Below, in pieces: positions 8,552 to 15,813 of a DNA stretch of 64,000 nt; the first letter of the stretch is position 1; each line of letters starts with the position of its first letter. This stretch comes from Clostridioides difficile (GTDB lineage: Bacteria > Bacillota > Clostridia > Peptostreptococcales > Peptostreptococcaceae): the NCBI GenBank assembly GCA_012955965.1, contig JABBZI010000006.1, positions 62,001 through 126,000 of the forward strand, read 5' to 3'. The notes under the pieces were generated by a model, which did no database searches, was not told the origin of the DNA, and worked only from the letters and a program-made list of their open reading frames with translations. The position numbers and the translations under genes were made by a program.

Positions 8552-9130
8552 TTATAAACATACTGATATTTGTACATCAGTTCTTACATTAACATTACCT
8601 GCTTTTAGATTTTCTCCTATAGTAAGCCCTTTGTCTTTTAGAACATATTCAAAAGTCATAAGTGGAACTCCACCTTTTCTACCACCTAATATTTCTTTTC
8701 CTTTTAAATCATCATAAGAGAAATTAGACATTTTTTTTCTAGCTACTAGAAAACTTCCATCTCTTTTAGTCAATTGAGCAAAGTTTACTGCATAATCATT
8801 TTTGTTTTGATTATATACATATATAGACGCTTCAGGACCCATTAGCCCTACATTTGCTTCACCTGAAATCAAAGCCGCCATAGTTTTATCTGCACCTTGA
8901 GCATTTATAAGGTCGATTTTTATACCTTCATCTTCAAAAAAACCTTTTGTAATAGCAGCATATTGAGGAGCATAAAAAACAGAATGAGTAACTTCGGCTA
9001 TAGTTACTTTATCTAGATTTTTAGATGAAGAAGAGTCATCTTTTTTATCATTAGAATTAAAATCACATCCAGTTAGACATAGTGTGCCTATAACAATAGA
9101 ACTTGCAATTGCAACTATTTTTTTAAACAT
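8552..9130 (-). pseudogene. Truncated NitT/TauT-type substrate-binding lipoprotein
   Basis: The N-terminus is a lipoprotein signal peptide with lipobox LTGC (Cys near residue 22) followed by the SsuA/NMT1-like fold (VTIAEVTHSVFYAPQYAAI, EANVGLMGPEASI, KGKEILGGRKGGVPLMTFEY). Family members run to about 330 residues, but the frame stops at 192, immediately after VRTDVQ, with an unrelated tail ISVCL. A GGGAGGG ribosome site marks an intact start. The missing half is not within the next 8.5 kb to the left, which fits disruption by an element whose left end lies outside the window. It is of the same importer class as the permease at 14818 and the split ATPase, but linkage to them is inference. Confidence 0.8.
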
Positions 9131-9503
9131 AATAAATCCCTCCCATAAGACATCCGAATAATATATAGTATTAAATATTTATTGTAGTTGTTACAAAAAT
9201 GTATATATACTTATTCAATTTCTACAAAAACTTAAAAATAAACTTGAGTTTTATGTTTTAAGCAATGTGTAATCTTAGATAAATTATATTGATTATTTAT
9301 AATTTAAAGGGTAAAATTAAAATAATATTATTCTGGAGTGCTATATACAAATACTAATTTATTATATATATAAAATATATTAATTTATATGAAAAGAATT
9401 TATATATATAAAGTCAGATTATTTTTGTATGAAATTATCTAATTTTATATATAAATTTAATTGAGTATTACTGGACAAACATAATTAAAATGGAGGAAAT
9501 AAT
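9131..9503. other. Divergent intergenic region, no other feature seen
   Basis: 373 very AT-rich bases between the truncated lipoprotein gene (minus) and the methyltransferase gene (plus). It must hold both promoters. I looked for a riboswitch, since such importers often have one, and found no conserved core. Confidence 0.5.
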
Positions 9504-10238
9504 ATGAAACAAAATAAATATGATAATGACGAATTTTTTGATAAATATAGTAAAATGGAACGTTCTATAAATGGGCTAGCAGGTGCTGGAGAATGGCATA
9601 TTTTAAAAAAGATGTTACCCGACTTTAAAGGAAAACGAGTTTTAGATTTAGGTTGTGGATTTGGATGGCATTGTAAATATGCAGTTGAAAATGGCGCAGA
9701 TTCTGCTGTGGGAATTGATATTTCAGAAAAAATGTTAAAAGAAGCTAGAAACAAAACAAAATTTGATAATATAAAGTACATATGTATGCCTATTGAAGAT
9801 ATCAATTATCCTAAAGATAGTTTTGATATAGTTATTAGTTCTTTGGCACTACATTATATTCAATCATTTGAAGATATATGTAAGAAAATAAGCGACTGCA
9901 TTTCAAGTGGAGGTGAGTTCGTATTTTCTGTTGAACATCCTATATTCACTGCATATGGAACTCAAGAATGGTATTGTGACAAAGATGGTAATCCTCTTCA
10001 TTGGCCAGTTGATAGGTATTTTACAGAGGGAATACGTAAATCTAATTTTTTAGGAGAAGAAGTTATAAAATATCATAAAACACTAACAACTTATCTAAAT
10101 ACATTAAATAAAACTGATTTTGAAATATTAGAAATAATTGAACCTCAACCAGAAGAAAAACTATTAGATACAATTCCTGAAATGAAAGATGAATTACGCA
10201 GACCTATGATGTTACTTGTAGCCGCGAGAAAAAGATAA
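9504..10238 (+). CDS. Class I SAM-dependent methyltransferase
   Basis: 244 residues. Motif I VLDLGCGFGWH at residues 46-56 binds S-adenosylmethionine; motif II ends in AVGIDIS and post-motif SFDIVISSLALHYI is present. The C-terminal half (VFSVEHPIFTAYG, LHWPVDRYFTEG) matches the small-molecule methyltransferase group often annotated UbiE-like, whose substrates are mostly unknown. A GGAGG ribosome site precedes the ATG. It is monocistronic and converges on the next gene across a shared terminator. Confidence 0.85.
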   Translation: MKQNKYDNDEFFDKYSKMERSINGLAGAGEWHILKKMLPDFKGKRVLDLGCGFGWHCKYAVENGADSAVGIDISEKMLKEARNKTKFDNIKYICMPIEDINYPKDSFDIVISSLALHYIQSFEDICKKISDCISSGGEFVFSVEHPIFTAYGTQEWYCDKDGNPLHWPVDRYFTEGIRKSNFLGEEVIKYHKTLTTYLNTLNKTDFEILEIIEPQPEEKLLDTIPEMKDELRRPMMLLVAARKR

Positions 10239-10310
10239 TAAAGAATAGTTGACTTAGCTTATAAAGAAAATTTTAACTGACAAGTTGAAAGGATAAGCGT
10301 ATTTTTTAAA

Positions 10311-10344
10311 GAAGGCAAAAGTAATTATTTCTTTTGCCTTTTCT
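10311..10344. terminator. Bidirectional terminator between convergent genes
   Basis: GAAGGCAAAAG / CTTTTGCCTTTTC stem with A-rich left and T-rich right flanks. Confidence 0.75.
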
Positions 10345-10356
10345 AGTACGTAATAA

Positions 10357-10848
10357 TTATACTTCTACATAATATATTTCATTTCCATTTTGTTCTATAA
10401 GTTTTTTCATGTCTTCAAATTTTAAAAATACTGTAGCTGTATTGTCATTTGGATGTATACCTATCTTATCCATTTTTAATAAGTCCTTATCAAATACAAC
10501 TTTCACAATAGCATCTGTATCATTTAATATACCAAAAGGAGTTACAGCTCCCTTAGTAAGTTTTAAGTATTTCTGAAGTCTTTCTTCTGATGCAAAACTA
10601 AGAGGCTTACTATCAATCTGTTGACGAATATCTTTTAAATCTGCTTTTTTATCCTTACCTAATACAACTAAAAAATGTTCTTTCCCTTTAGCATCACGAA
10701 GAAACAAATTTTTTACAACAAATTCCATATGTAATGTTTTTAATTGTTCCATTTCTTCAATTGTATAAACTGGTGGATGATTTACAGCTTCGTAAGGTAT
10801 ATTTAATTCATCCAATTTTCTATATACTTCTTGTTGTTGAGTATCCAT
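10357..10848 (-). CDS. YbaK/ProX-type aminoacyl-tRNA deacylase
   Basis: 163 residues covering the whole YbaK/EbsC fold: NHPPVYTIEEME, the invariant Lys in VVKNLFLRD, and GAVTPFGILND. Within the superfamily it is closest to the free-standing ProX proteins, which hydrolyse alanine wrongly attached to proline tRNA. It has a TAGGAGG ribosome site and is monocistronic. It should not be confused with PrdX, a longer regulator carrying the same domain in proline-reductase loci. Confidence 0.85.
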   Translation of the reverse strand: MDTQQQEVYRKLDELNIPYEAVNHPPVYTIEEMEQLKTLHMEFVVKNLFLRDAKGKEHFLVVLGKDKKADLKDIRQQIDSKPLSFASEERLQKYLKLTKGAVTPFGILNDTDAIVKVVFDKDLLKMDKIGIHPNDNTATVFLKFEDMKKLIEQNGNEIYYVEV

Positions 10849-11197
10849 AATGTCCTCCTATTAGAAATTTATTTTATATATAAACAATATTATCATATAA
10901 ATTCCCAAAAGAAAACGTTTTATAGTATGCAAATACTATATTATTTGCTTTTAGGCAAAGAATTTAATATACAAATAGGATTCTATAACACTAAAAAATT
11001 TTAAAAATACTTGTAAAAAGAACATTATTTGCTATTTATAAATTATATAAAAAGAGGTTATATAAAGTCACATATGAAAAAACTATATTATACTATCTTT
11101 TCTTTTTGGAATAAACTATACTTTAAATAGAGATATTTAATTTTAATAAATTTTACAGTATTAACAGTAAATTACCTTAGAAAGGAACGTGCTTTAT
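10849..11197. other. Divergent intergenic region
   Basis: 349 AT-rich bases between the ProX-like gene and the nuclease-fold gene. A short inverted repeat GCAAATA / TATTTGC sits near 10930-10950 and could be a regulator site or chance. No gene or RNA element seen. Confidence 0.5.
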
Positions 11198-11581
11198 ATG
11201 TCTACAGACAAAGTTGTTGGAATCATAGATGAAGAAACGGCAGAACTTGCTGGAATTGAATATACTGGTAAAATTTATGCTTCTTCTGGTGTTATAAAAC
11301 ATATAAAGAAAAAACATAGGTGTCAATTAAGTAAGGATATTGTTAATGATATAATAGATACTATAAAAATGGTACTCAAATCACCTGAATATATAGGCAG
11401 TCATCCTAAAAAGCCTGGAAAAAGTGTAGAGTTTATAAAAAAAATTGATGATTATATTTTAGTGGCTACAGAACTCGATACAAACAAGGGCTATTTATAT
11501 GTATCTTCACTATATGCTATAAAAGAAGCCAAATTAGAAAGTAGAATTAGTAGTGGAAGAGTAAAACAATATGATAGTTAA
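11198..11581 (+). CDS. Phage-type PBECR nuclease-fold protein (tentative)
   Basis: 127 residues. An alternative GTG at 11189 lies only two bases after the AAAGGA ribosome site; the ATG at 11198 is well spaced and was chosen. The pattern SSGVIKHIKKKH followed by a VLKSPEYIGSHP segment and DDYILVATELDTNKGYLYVSSLY resembles the phage-Barnase-EndoU-ColicinE5/D-RelE-like nuclease families found in phage morphogenesis proteins and toxins. The match is from memory of motif shape, not a search. It is alone here, with no obvious antitoxin, and the endolysin-like amidase nearby makes a decayed phage origin possible. Confidence 0.55.
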   Translation: MSTDKVVGIIDEETAELAGIEYTGKIYASSGVIKHIKKKHRCQLSKDIVNDIIDTIKMVLKSPEYIGSHPKKPGKSVEFIKKIDDYILVATELDTNKGYLYVSSLYAIKEAKLESRISSGRVKQYDS

Positions 11582-11608
11582 CATAATATTATTATTTTTT
11601 CCAAACTA

Positions 11609-11637
11609 TTGAAAAATATTGTTAAATAAGTTATAAT
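11609..11637 (+). promoter_or_regulatory. Promoter of the structured RNA
   Basis: TTGAAA at 11609-11614, 17-base spacer, perfect TATAAT at 11632-11637; transcription would start near 11645, just ahead of the folded RNA. Confidence 0.7.
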
Positions 11638-11644
11638 ATTAATA

Positions 11645-11795
11645 TATACGTAGATATTTATTAGTTAGATTTGAGGTTGGAAAAGGCACCCAATACGCTA
11701 CTATGGAGTAGTTAATAGAGATGCAGGATACGCCGCCCTGCCAAATCTAATTAAATTTAAAAGAGAGGATTAATTCCTCTCTTATTGTTTTTTGA
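11645..11795 (+). ncRNA. Independently terminated structured RNA of unknown class
   Basis: A 9-bp closing stem (TTAGATTTG at 11665-11673 with CAAATCTAA at 11742-11750) encloses three small hairpins: TTGG/CCAA near 11676-11692, CTACT/AGTAG near 11698-11711, and GCAGG/CCTGC at 11723-11741. The hexamer ATACGC occurs twice. The region is much richer in G and C than its surroundings. An intrinsic terminator follows at 11761-11794 (AAGAGAGG / CCTCTCTT then T-rich). With the promoter at 11609 this makes a transcript of about 150 bases, either a riboswitch-type leader of the YtxH-like gene at 11925 or a free-standing small RNA. I compared it mentally with c-di-GMP-I, M-box, TPP, SAM, fluoride, THF and glycine cores and none fits. 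Confidence 0.65.
11761..11794 (+). terminator. Intrinsic terminator of the structured RNA
   Basis: AAGAGAGG / CCTCTCTT stem followed by ATTGTTTTTTG. Confidence 0.8.
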
Positions 11796-11834
11796 ACTAT
11801 TAAGTAAACTTATATAAAAGTATTTTTTTTGTAT

Positions 11835-11862
11835 TAGTTTCTAAAAATTTAGTTAGAAACTA
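11835..11862. repeat. Perfect 10-bp inverted repeat before the YtxH-like gene
   Basis: TAGTTTCTAA at 11835-11844 and TTAGAAACTA at 11853-11862 with an 8-base spacer and no T-run, so an operator is more likely than a terminator. Confidence 0.5.
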
Positions 11863-11924
11863 TATCATTATGGAAAAAAATGTATTATAATATTTAGAAA
11901 TATTATAATAAGGGGCGATTAGAT

Positions 11925-12308
11925 ATGAGTTTATCAAAGAAAATAGAAGATAAGAGAAAAGCTAAACAAAGGGCTGAAAAACTTAAGCAAGCCAAAGTTG
12001 CTACAGCTGGAGTAGTATTAGGTGCTGTTACTGGTGCAGTGAGTGGAGTATTGTTGGCTCCTAAATCAGGTAAAGAAACAAGAGAAGACATAAAAGATGC
12101 TTCACAACAGATTGCTGAAAAAATAAACATGAAAACAGTAGATGTAAAAGATAAAATGTCTGTCAAGCTAGAAGATAGAAGAGGAAATTTTGTGGAGTCA
12201 AAGAAAAAAATAAGAAAATATATAGATACTAAAAAGAACATTGAACATTCTAATGAGGAAGATAAAATAATAGATATTGTTGAACCAGTTAGTGTTACTG
12301 AGGAATAG
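11925..12308 (+). CDS. YtxH-domain protein
   Basis: 127 residues. A basic N-terminus of about 25 residues is followed by the glycine/alanine-rich membrane-associated segment VLGAVTGAVSGVLLAPKSGKETRE, the hallmark of YtxH/gas-vesicle-like general-stress proteins, and then a Lys/Asp-rich amphipathic helix. It starts after an AGGGGCG ribosome site and is followed two bases after its stop by a DUF948-like gene. The two families also co-occur in Bacillus stress operons. Molecular function is not established; the preceding structured RNA may control it. Confidence 0.78.
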   Translation: MSLSKKIEDKRKAKQRAEKLKQAKVATAGVVLGAVTGAVSGVLLAPKSGKETREDIKDASQQIAEKINMKTVDVKDKMSVKLEDRRGNFVESKKKIRKYIDTKKNIEHSNEEDKIIDIVEPVSVTEE

Positions 12309-12310
12309 GA

Positions 12311-12661
12311 ATGAACAATACAATAACAATCAATATAAGTATAATATATATATTATTAGCTATACTTGGATGTGTTGCTTTAGTTTATTTAATTATTGTA
12401 CTTGCTAAATTACATAAGATTTTAAATAATGTTGGAACTGTGTTAAATGAAAATGCCAAAAATATAAATACAACTTTAAATAATCTTCCTAGTGTTGTAG
12501 AAAATTTTGGCGAAGTAGGAGAAAATATGAAAGATGTAACAGAAGCGGTTACTGAAGTTACAGCAGACTTTCTTGTTACTAAAGACAGTGTCAAATCAAA
12601 TATGGATGTTATAGTTGATATATTGACTATAATCAAAAACATTTTCTTAGATAAAAAATAA
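12311..12661 (+). CDS. DUF948-like single-span membrane protein
   Basis: 116 residues with one strong membrane span (residues 8-28, ISIIYILLAILGCVALVYLI) followed by a heptad-rich coiled coil with repeated Asn, Val and Ile. This architecture matches DUF948/YtxG proteins found next to YtxH genes in Firmicutes. The start lies two bases after the YtxH stop, so the pair is one operon. Function unknown; a membrane scaffold role is only a guess. Confidence 0.72.
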   Translation: MNNTITINISIIYILLAILGCVALVYLIIVLAKLHKILNNVGTVLNENAKNINTTLNNLPSVVENFGEVGENMKDVTEAVTEVTADFLVTKDSVKSNMDVIVDILTIIKNIFLDKK

Positions 12662-12728
12662 TACTAGTTTTAATAAGAAAATTATTAAGACAGAAAATAA
12701 TTTATTGATAAAATTAATATGAGTAAGT

Positions 12729-12779
12729 AAAGATGTATCTATTTATTAACAAACTAATAAATAGATACATCTTTTTGTT
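12729..12779 (+). terminator. Terminator of the YtxH/DUF948 operon
   Basis: Perfect 20-bp stem (AAAGATGTATCTATTTATTA and its complement at 12755-12774) with a six-base loop and a T-run. Confidence 0.85.
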
Positions 12780-12804
12780 AGATTTTTATAAAATAATCAT
12801 TTTC

Positions 12805-13587
12805 TTACAACTTATCTATTTGTTTTAATGCCAATTTAACAGTTTCATATCTATCAGCACCATTTATTACGACATCGCCTTTTACAAGTCTATTAGCTTC
12901 TCCACCTATAACATAAACTTTTTTACCTAAACCTTGCTTATAGCTAGATGCTTCAACCATTAAAACATCTTTTAATTGCCAGTATAAAATCTGAGCCGCT
13001 ACTTTGTCAGCATCTCCTGTATAAACTATTACATTTTCATACACTTTATTTCCCCCCTGAGAACTTGATATAGATTTATTTAATATTCCTTCTGCTATCA
13101 ATTTAGCAACTTTATCTTTATTGTTAATGTAGTAATCTGTATCTGCCTTACTATCTACAAAACATACTTCTATTAATATTGCTGGTGCGTCAGTATGATT
13201 AAGCCAATAAAGACCTCTTACATCAGATTTTGCACCTCTGTTTTTGAACACTGTAGCTAATTTAGCATTTACTCTTTCTGCATGTATTTTCCCATTATTC
13301 GTTTTATATATTGTTTCAGTACCTTCTGGAGCTGAAGTTGTGACATTTGCATTAAAATGAATTTGAACAGCTAAATCAGTTTCTTGTTTGTTTGCTATTT
13401 TACACTGGTCTGATAAATGATTATTTGATTCATCAACTCTTCCTGTATAAACAGTAGCTCCTCCTATTTTAAGCCATTTGACAATCAAGTCATTCATTAT
13501 TCTTGTTTCTTTACCTTCATTTATATATCCAACAGCTCCTGTACCTTTTCCAGTTAAAGTATGCCCTGGTATTACTACTATTTTCAA
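12805..13587 (-). CDS. N-acetylmuramoyl-L-alanine amidase, endolysin-like, with CWB2 tail
   Basis: 260 residues from a TTG at 13587; the ATG at 13596 abuts the AAGGAG ribosome site while the TTG is nine bases away and gives the usual MKIVVIPGH opening. Residues 1-175 form the Amidase_3 zinc fold with the metal ligands in VIPGH, AVQIHFNA and the catalytic Glu in IEVCFVDSKAD. It cleaves the bond between muramic acid and the stem peptide. After a short Ser/Gly linker, the last 80 residues resemble a cell-wall-binding CWB2 module (KKVYVIGGEANRL, INGADRYETV). There is no signal peptide, as in phage endolysins of C. difficile. No holin gene is adjacent, so it is either a captured endolysin or a domesticated autolysin. 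Confidence 0.82.
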   Translation of the reverse strand: MKIVVIPGHTLTGKGTGAVGYINEGKETRIMNDLIVKWLKIGGATVYTGRVDESNNHLSDQCKIANKQETDLAVQIHFNANVTTSAPEGTETIYKTNNGKIHAERVNAKLATVFKNRGAKSDVRGLYWLNHTDAPAILIEVCFVDSKADTDYYINNKDKVAKLIAEGILNKSISSSQGGNKVYENVIVYTGDADKVAAQILYWQLKDVLMVEASSYKQGLGKKVYVIGGEANRLVKGDVVINGADRYETVKLALKQIDKL

Positions 13588-13727
13588 ATTATGCATCTCC
13601 TTTTCAATTAAATTTAACCTCTATTTAATATATGCATAACTTAGAAATTTGTTTCTTTTTATATCTTATAGTTTTAATATAAGATATTTTGTAAATTTAT
13701 AGATTATTTAGGTAAAGAGTATTAAAG

Positions 13728-14165
13728 TTATAGTTTTGTATATAAGACATTGCTTGATTGCAATAATTTTATAGCATATTCATCTATTCTATATCCATTT
13801 CTATAATATATATGTTTAATTCCAGATTGAATTATAGCTTTAGTACAATTTAAACAAGGAAAATGAGTTACATAAATGGAACAGTCTTTAACTGCAATAC
13901 CTTCTTTTGCACAATAGTAGAGAGCATTTTGTTCAGCATGAATTGTCCTAATACAATGTCCATCTCTCATTTCATGACCAACTTCACTACAATGCTTATC
14001 TCCAGAGATACTACCATTATATCCAGTAGATACAATTCTATTTTCTGAATTTACAATTATAGCACCTACATAAGCTCTATCACAAGTACCTCTTTCAGCT
14101 ACTGTCTCACATAATCTCATAAAATATTCTTGCCATGAACATCTATTTTCAATTTTATTTTCCAA
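13728..14165 (-). CDS. Deoxycytidylate (dCMP) deaminase family protein
   Basis: 145 residues from a TTG at 14165 preceded by GGGAGGG. The frame is open upstream to 14288, but that part is hydrophobic and has no ribosome site. The zinc deaminase motifs HAEQNAL and PCLNC are present, together with TGYNGS and the Cys/His-rich loop DKHCSEVGHEMRDGHC typical of ComEB/dCMP deaminases. The reaction is dCMP to dUMP for thymidylate synthesis. It is a single gene with no com genes beside it. Confidence 0.87.
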   Translation of the reverse strand: MENKIENRCSWQEYFMRLCETVAERGTCDRAYVGAIIVNSENRIVSTGYNGSISGDKHCSEVGHEMRDGHCIRTIHAEQNALYYCAKEGIAVKDCSIYVTHFPCLNCTKAIIQSGIKHIYYRNGYRIDEYAIKLLQSSNVLYTKL

Positions 14166-14275
14166 ATTAATCCCTCCCAAATGTATGTTTAATATATAAA
14201 GTTTATACCTTAAAAATAGTATTAAAAACAGATTTATATTATAAATATATTGGAAACAAAGTAATTTAAAATAAG

Positions 14276-14307
14276 AAAACTGTCTCAATAAAATCGAGAC
14301 AGTTTTA
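14276..14307 (-). terminator. Terminator of the small gene at 14318
   Basis: AAAACTGTCTC / GAGACAGTTTT perfect stem with nine-base loop and T-rich minus-strand tail. Confidence 0.8.
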
Positions 14308-14317
14308 TAATCAAGGT

Positions 14318-14452
14318 TTATAATACAAGTTCATATTTTTCTTTAAATTCTTTTACAGCTTCAGGCCATGCCTTTTGTTCTGTAATCCCTTTTTCTTTAG
14401 CTATTTTAATTGCAATTTTTCTTATCATTGCAGCTCCCTCTAATATTCCCAT
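14318..14452 (-). CDS. Small hypothetical protein
   Basis: 44 residues from the ATG at 14452, which has an AGGGAG ribosome site; the longer frame to 14527 lacks one. The sequence (MGILEGAAMIRKIAIKIAKE, then a helical part with AWPEAVKEFKEKY) is a basic amphipathic helix pair with no known domain. A dedicated terminator supports expression. I do not recognise it. Confidence 0.6.
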   Translation of the reverse strand: MGILEGAAMIRKIAIKIAKEKGITEQKAWPEAVKEFKEKYELVL

Positions 14453-14664
14453 TTTTAATCTCCCTTCAAATATCTTTTTGTACAGAATATAAATAGTGCT
14501 AAGATTTATTACATGCTGCATATACAATATTTATACAACATGCAACTTCTAAATTCCTTTTATTTTCATACGTCTTTAACCGACATATAATTATATGCAG
14601 GAAGTTTTAAAATTATCACCTGAATAATTATTATTTAATCTTTTTTATTATTTACACACTAAAA

Positions 14665-14708
14665 ACTGTAGGTAAATTTGTCTTATCTCTTCACAAATAT
14701 TCCTACAG
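14665..14708 (-). terminator. Terminator of the ABC permease gene
   Basis: Minus-strand hairpin CTGTAGG / CCTACAG extended by ATTTG/CAAAT and followed by TTTTTA. Confidence 0.75.
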
Positions 14709-14817
14709 CTTTAATTATTAAAAATCAACCTTTTAAATTTAGAAAAATGATTATTTACAAGAAATCATTCCTTGTTATAATCACCAAAATAATCAAATAG
14801 CTTGAATGAAAAAATAT

Positions 14818-15618
14818 CTATCTAGAATTATATATTTTTTCTATAATATTAACTACAGCGTACATTGCCCATGCGCAGATAGCCAATACAAATACACCCA
14901 TCATTACTAAATCCAATTTGAATACTTGAGAGCCATATACTATTAAGTATCCTATTCCATATCTTGAAACTAAGAATTCTCCAACAATTACGCCTACCCA
15001 TGCCATACCAATATTAATTTTAGTTAGATTTATTAAATTTCCTGTATTTGCAGGTAATATAAGTTTAAAAAGTATCTGGGATTTGCTAGCTCCAAAACTT
15101 TTTAACATTTTAATTTTCTCTTCATCCATATTCATAAAATAATTATAAGCTGAAAGTATAGTAACAACAACAGAAATAGTTACAGCTGTTACGACGATTC
15201 CTTCTATTCCAGCGCCTACCCAAACTATAATTATAGGAGCCAAAGCAGTCTTAGGAAGAGCATTTAAAACTACCAAAAATGGGTCCAATATTTTTGATAA
15301 TTTCTCTGACCACCAAAGAGCAATAGCTACCAAGATACCTAAAACAGTCCCTATAACAAGACCAAGTACAGTTTCATATACAGATACTCCAATATGTTTA
15401 AATAATTGTCCACTAGATGCATATTGAATAAATAAATTGTAAATATCACTTGGTTTGCTAAATAGAAATGTATTTATAACATTCAAGTCAGCTAGAAGCT
15501 CCCAGACTACAATAAAACCAACTAGAATTAATAATTGGTAGAACAATACATTTCTTTTTTCTCTTTTTACACCTTTAACATAGTTTATATATCCTTCTGA
15601 TCTTTTATTAAGCCTCAT
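14818..15618 (-). CDS. NitT/TauT-type ABC permease
   Basis: 266 residues with six membrane spans and the inner-membrane permease signature around SFGASKSQILFKLILPANTG, which contacts the ATPase. The family imports nitrate, taurine, sulfonates, thiamine precursors or similar small compounds. The start codon overlaps the last codons of the ATPase gene fragment at 15608-15790, so the two were once translationally coupled. The ATPase is now split by the eut element, which cuts the permease off from its original promoter; expression may depend on readthrough from the recombinase side. The gene itself looks intact. Confidence 0.87.
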   Translation of the reverse strand: MRLNKRSEGYINYVKGVKREKRNVLFYQLLILVGFIVVWELLADLNVINTFLFSKPSDIYNLFIQYASSGQLFKHIGVSVYETVLGLVIGTVLGILVAIALWWSEKLSKILDPFLVVLNALPKTALAPIIIVWVGAGIEGIVVTAVTISVVVTILSAYNYFMNMDEEKIKMLKSFGASKSQILFKLILPANTGNLINLTKINIGMAWVGVIVGEFLVSRYGIGYLIVYGSQVFKLDLVMMGVFVLAICAWAMYAVVNIIEKIYNSR

Positions 15619-15790
15619 GTGTATCTAGCTCCTTCCATAATATGTCGAAATACTTTTGAAAATCAGGAACCTTACGTGTTTTGAGAGGCGTTTTTGTTCC
15701 ATCCATATTAAGCTCAATGCCGTAAATGTTTTTTATGGTAGCAGGTCTTTTAGATAATATTGCAACCTTATCTGATATGCTTATTGCTTC
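15608..15790 (-). pseudogene. C-terminal fragment of the split ABC ATPase
   Basis: Read from 15790 on the minus strand, 60 residues beginning EAISISDKVAILSKRP and ending ELDTHEA. This is the region that follows the switch histidine in SsuB/TauB-type ATPases, and there is no start codon of its own. It joins in frame to the fragment at 34246-34845 (190 residues up to ...THDIG) to give a 250-residue protein, the normal family length. The break is the integration point of the eut element. Its stop overlaps the permease start at 15618. Confidence 0.9.
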
Positions 15791-15813
15791 TACTATCGCT
15801 AAGAAAGTGCAAC
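15766..15813. other. Left attachment site of the eut element
   Basis: The GA crossover dinucleotide (TC on the plus strand) is at 15789-15790 within the shared pentamer GCTTC. The element arm is 15791-15813 and ends in AAAGTGCAAC, the inverse of GTTGCACTTT at the other end. The arm reaches the recombinase stop codon (15813-15815). The host arm lies within the ATPase fragment. Confidence 0.85.

Larger units (their letters stand above)
1..8578. mobile_element. Probable serine-recombinase element, right-hand part
   Basis: Inference. A large serine recombinase at the left and an abruptly truncated substrate-binding-protein gene at 8552-9130 bracket nine genes. The layout mirrors the eut element further right, where the recombinase points outward at one end and a host ABC gene is cut at the other. 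The right junction should be near 8570-8578, where the lipoprotein reading frame leaves its family pattern after TDVQ; a GA dinucleotide lies at 8577-8578. The left end is outside the window, so neither the size nor the attachment site can be confirmed. Cargo would be an AraC regulator, an esterase with a PadR regulator, and an ECF-sigma-linked ABC exporter. No conjugation genes are visible in this part. Confidence 0.45.

Noticed and set aside
11665-11750. c-di-GMP-I riboswitch
   Set aside because: GGAAAAGGCACCC recalls the 5' part, but the essential GGGACGCAAAGC segment and the receptor helix are absent.
15608-15790. A small separate gene between permease and recombinase
   Set aside because: No start codon or ribosome site; the sequence is the C-terminus of an SsuB-like ATPase and joins the other fragment in frame.
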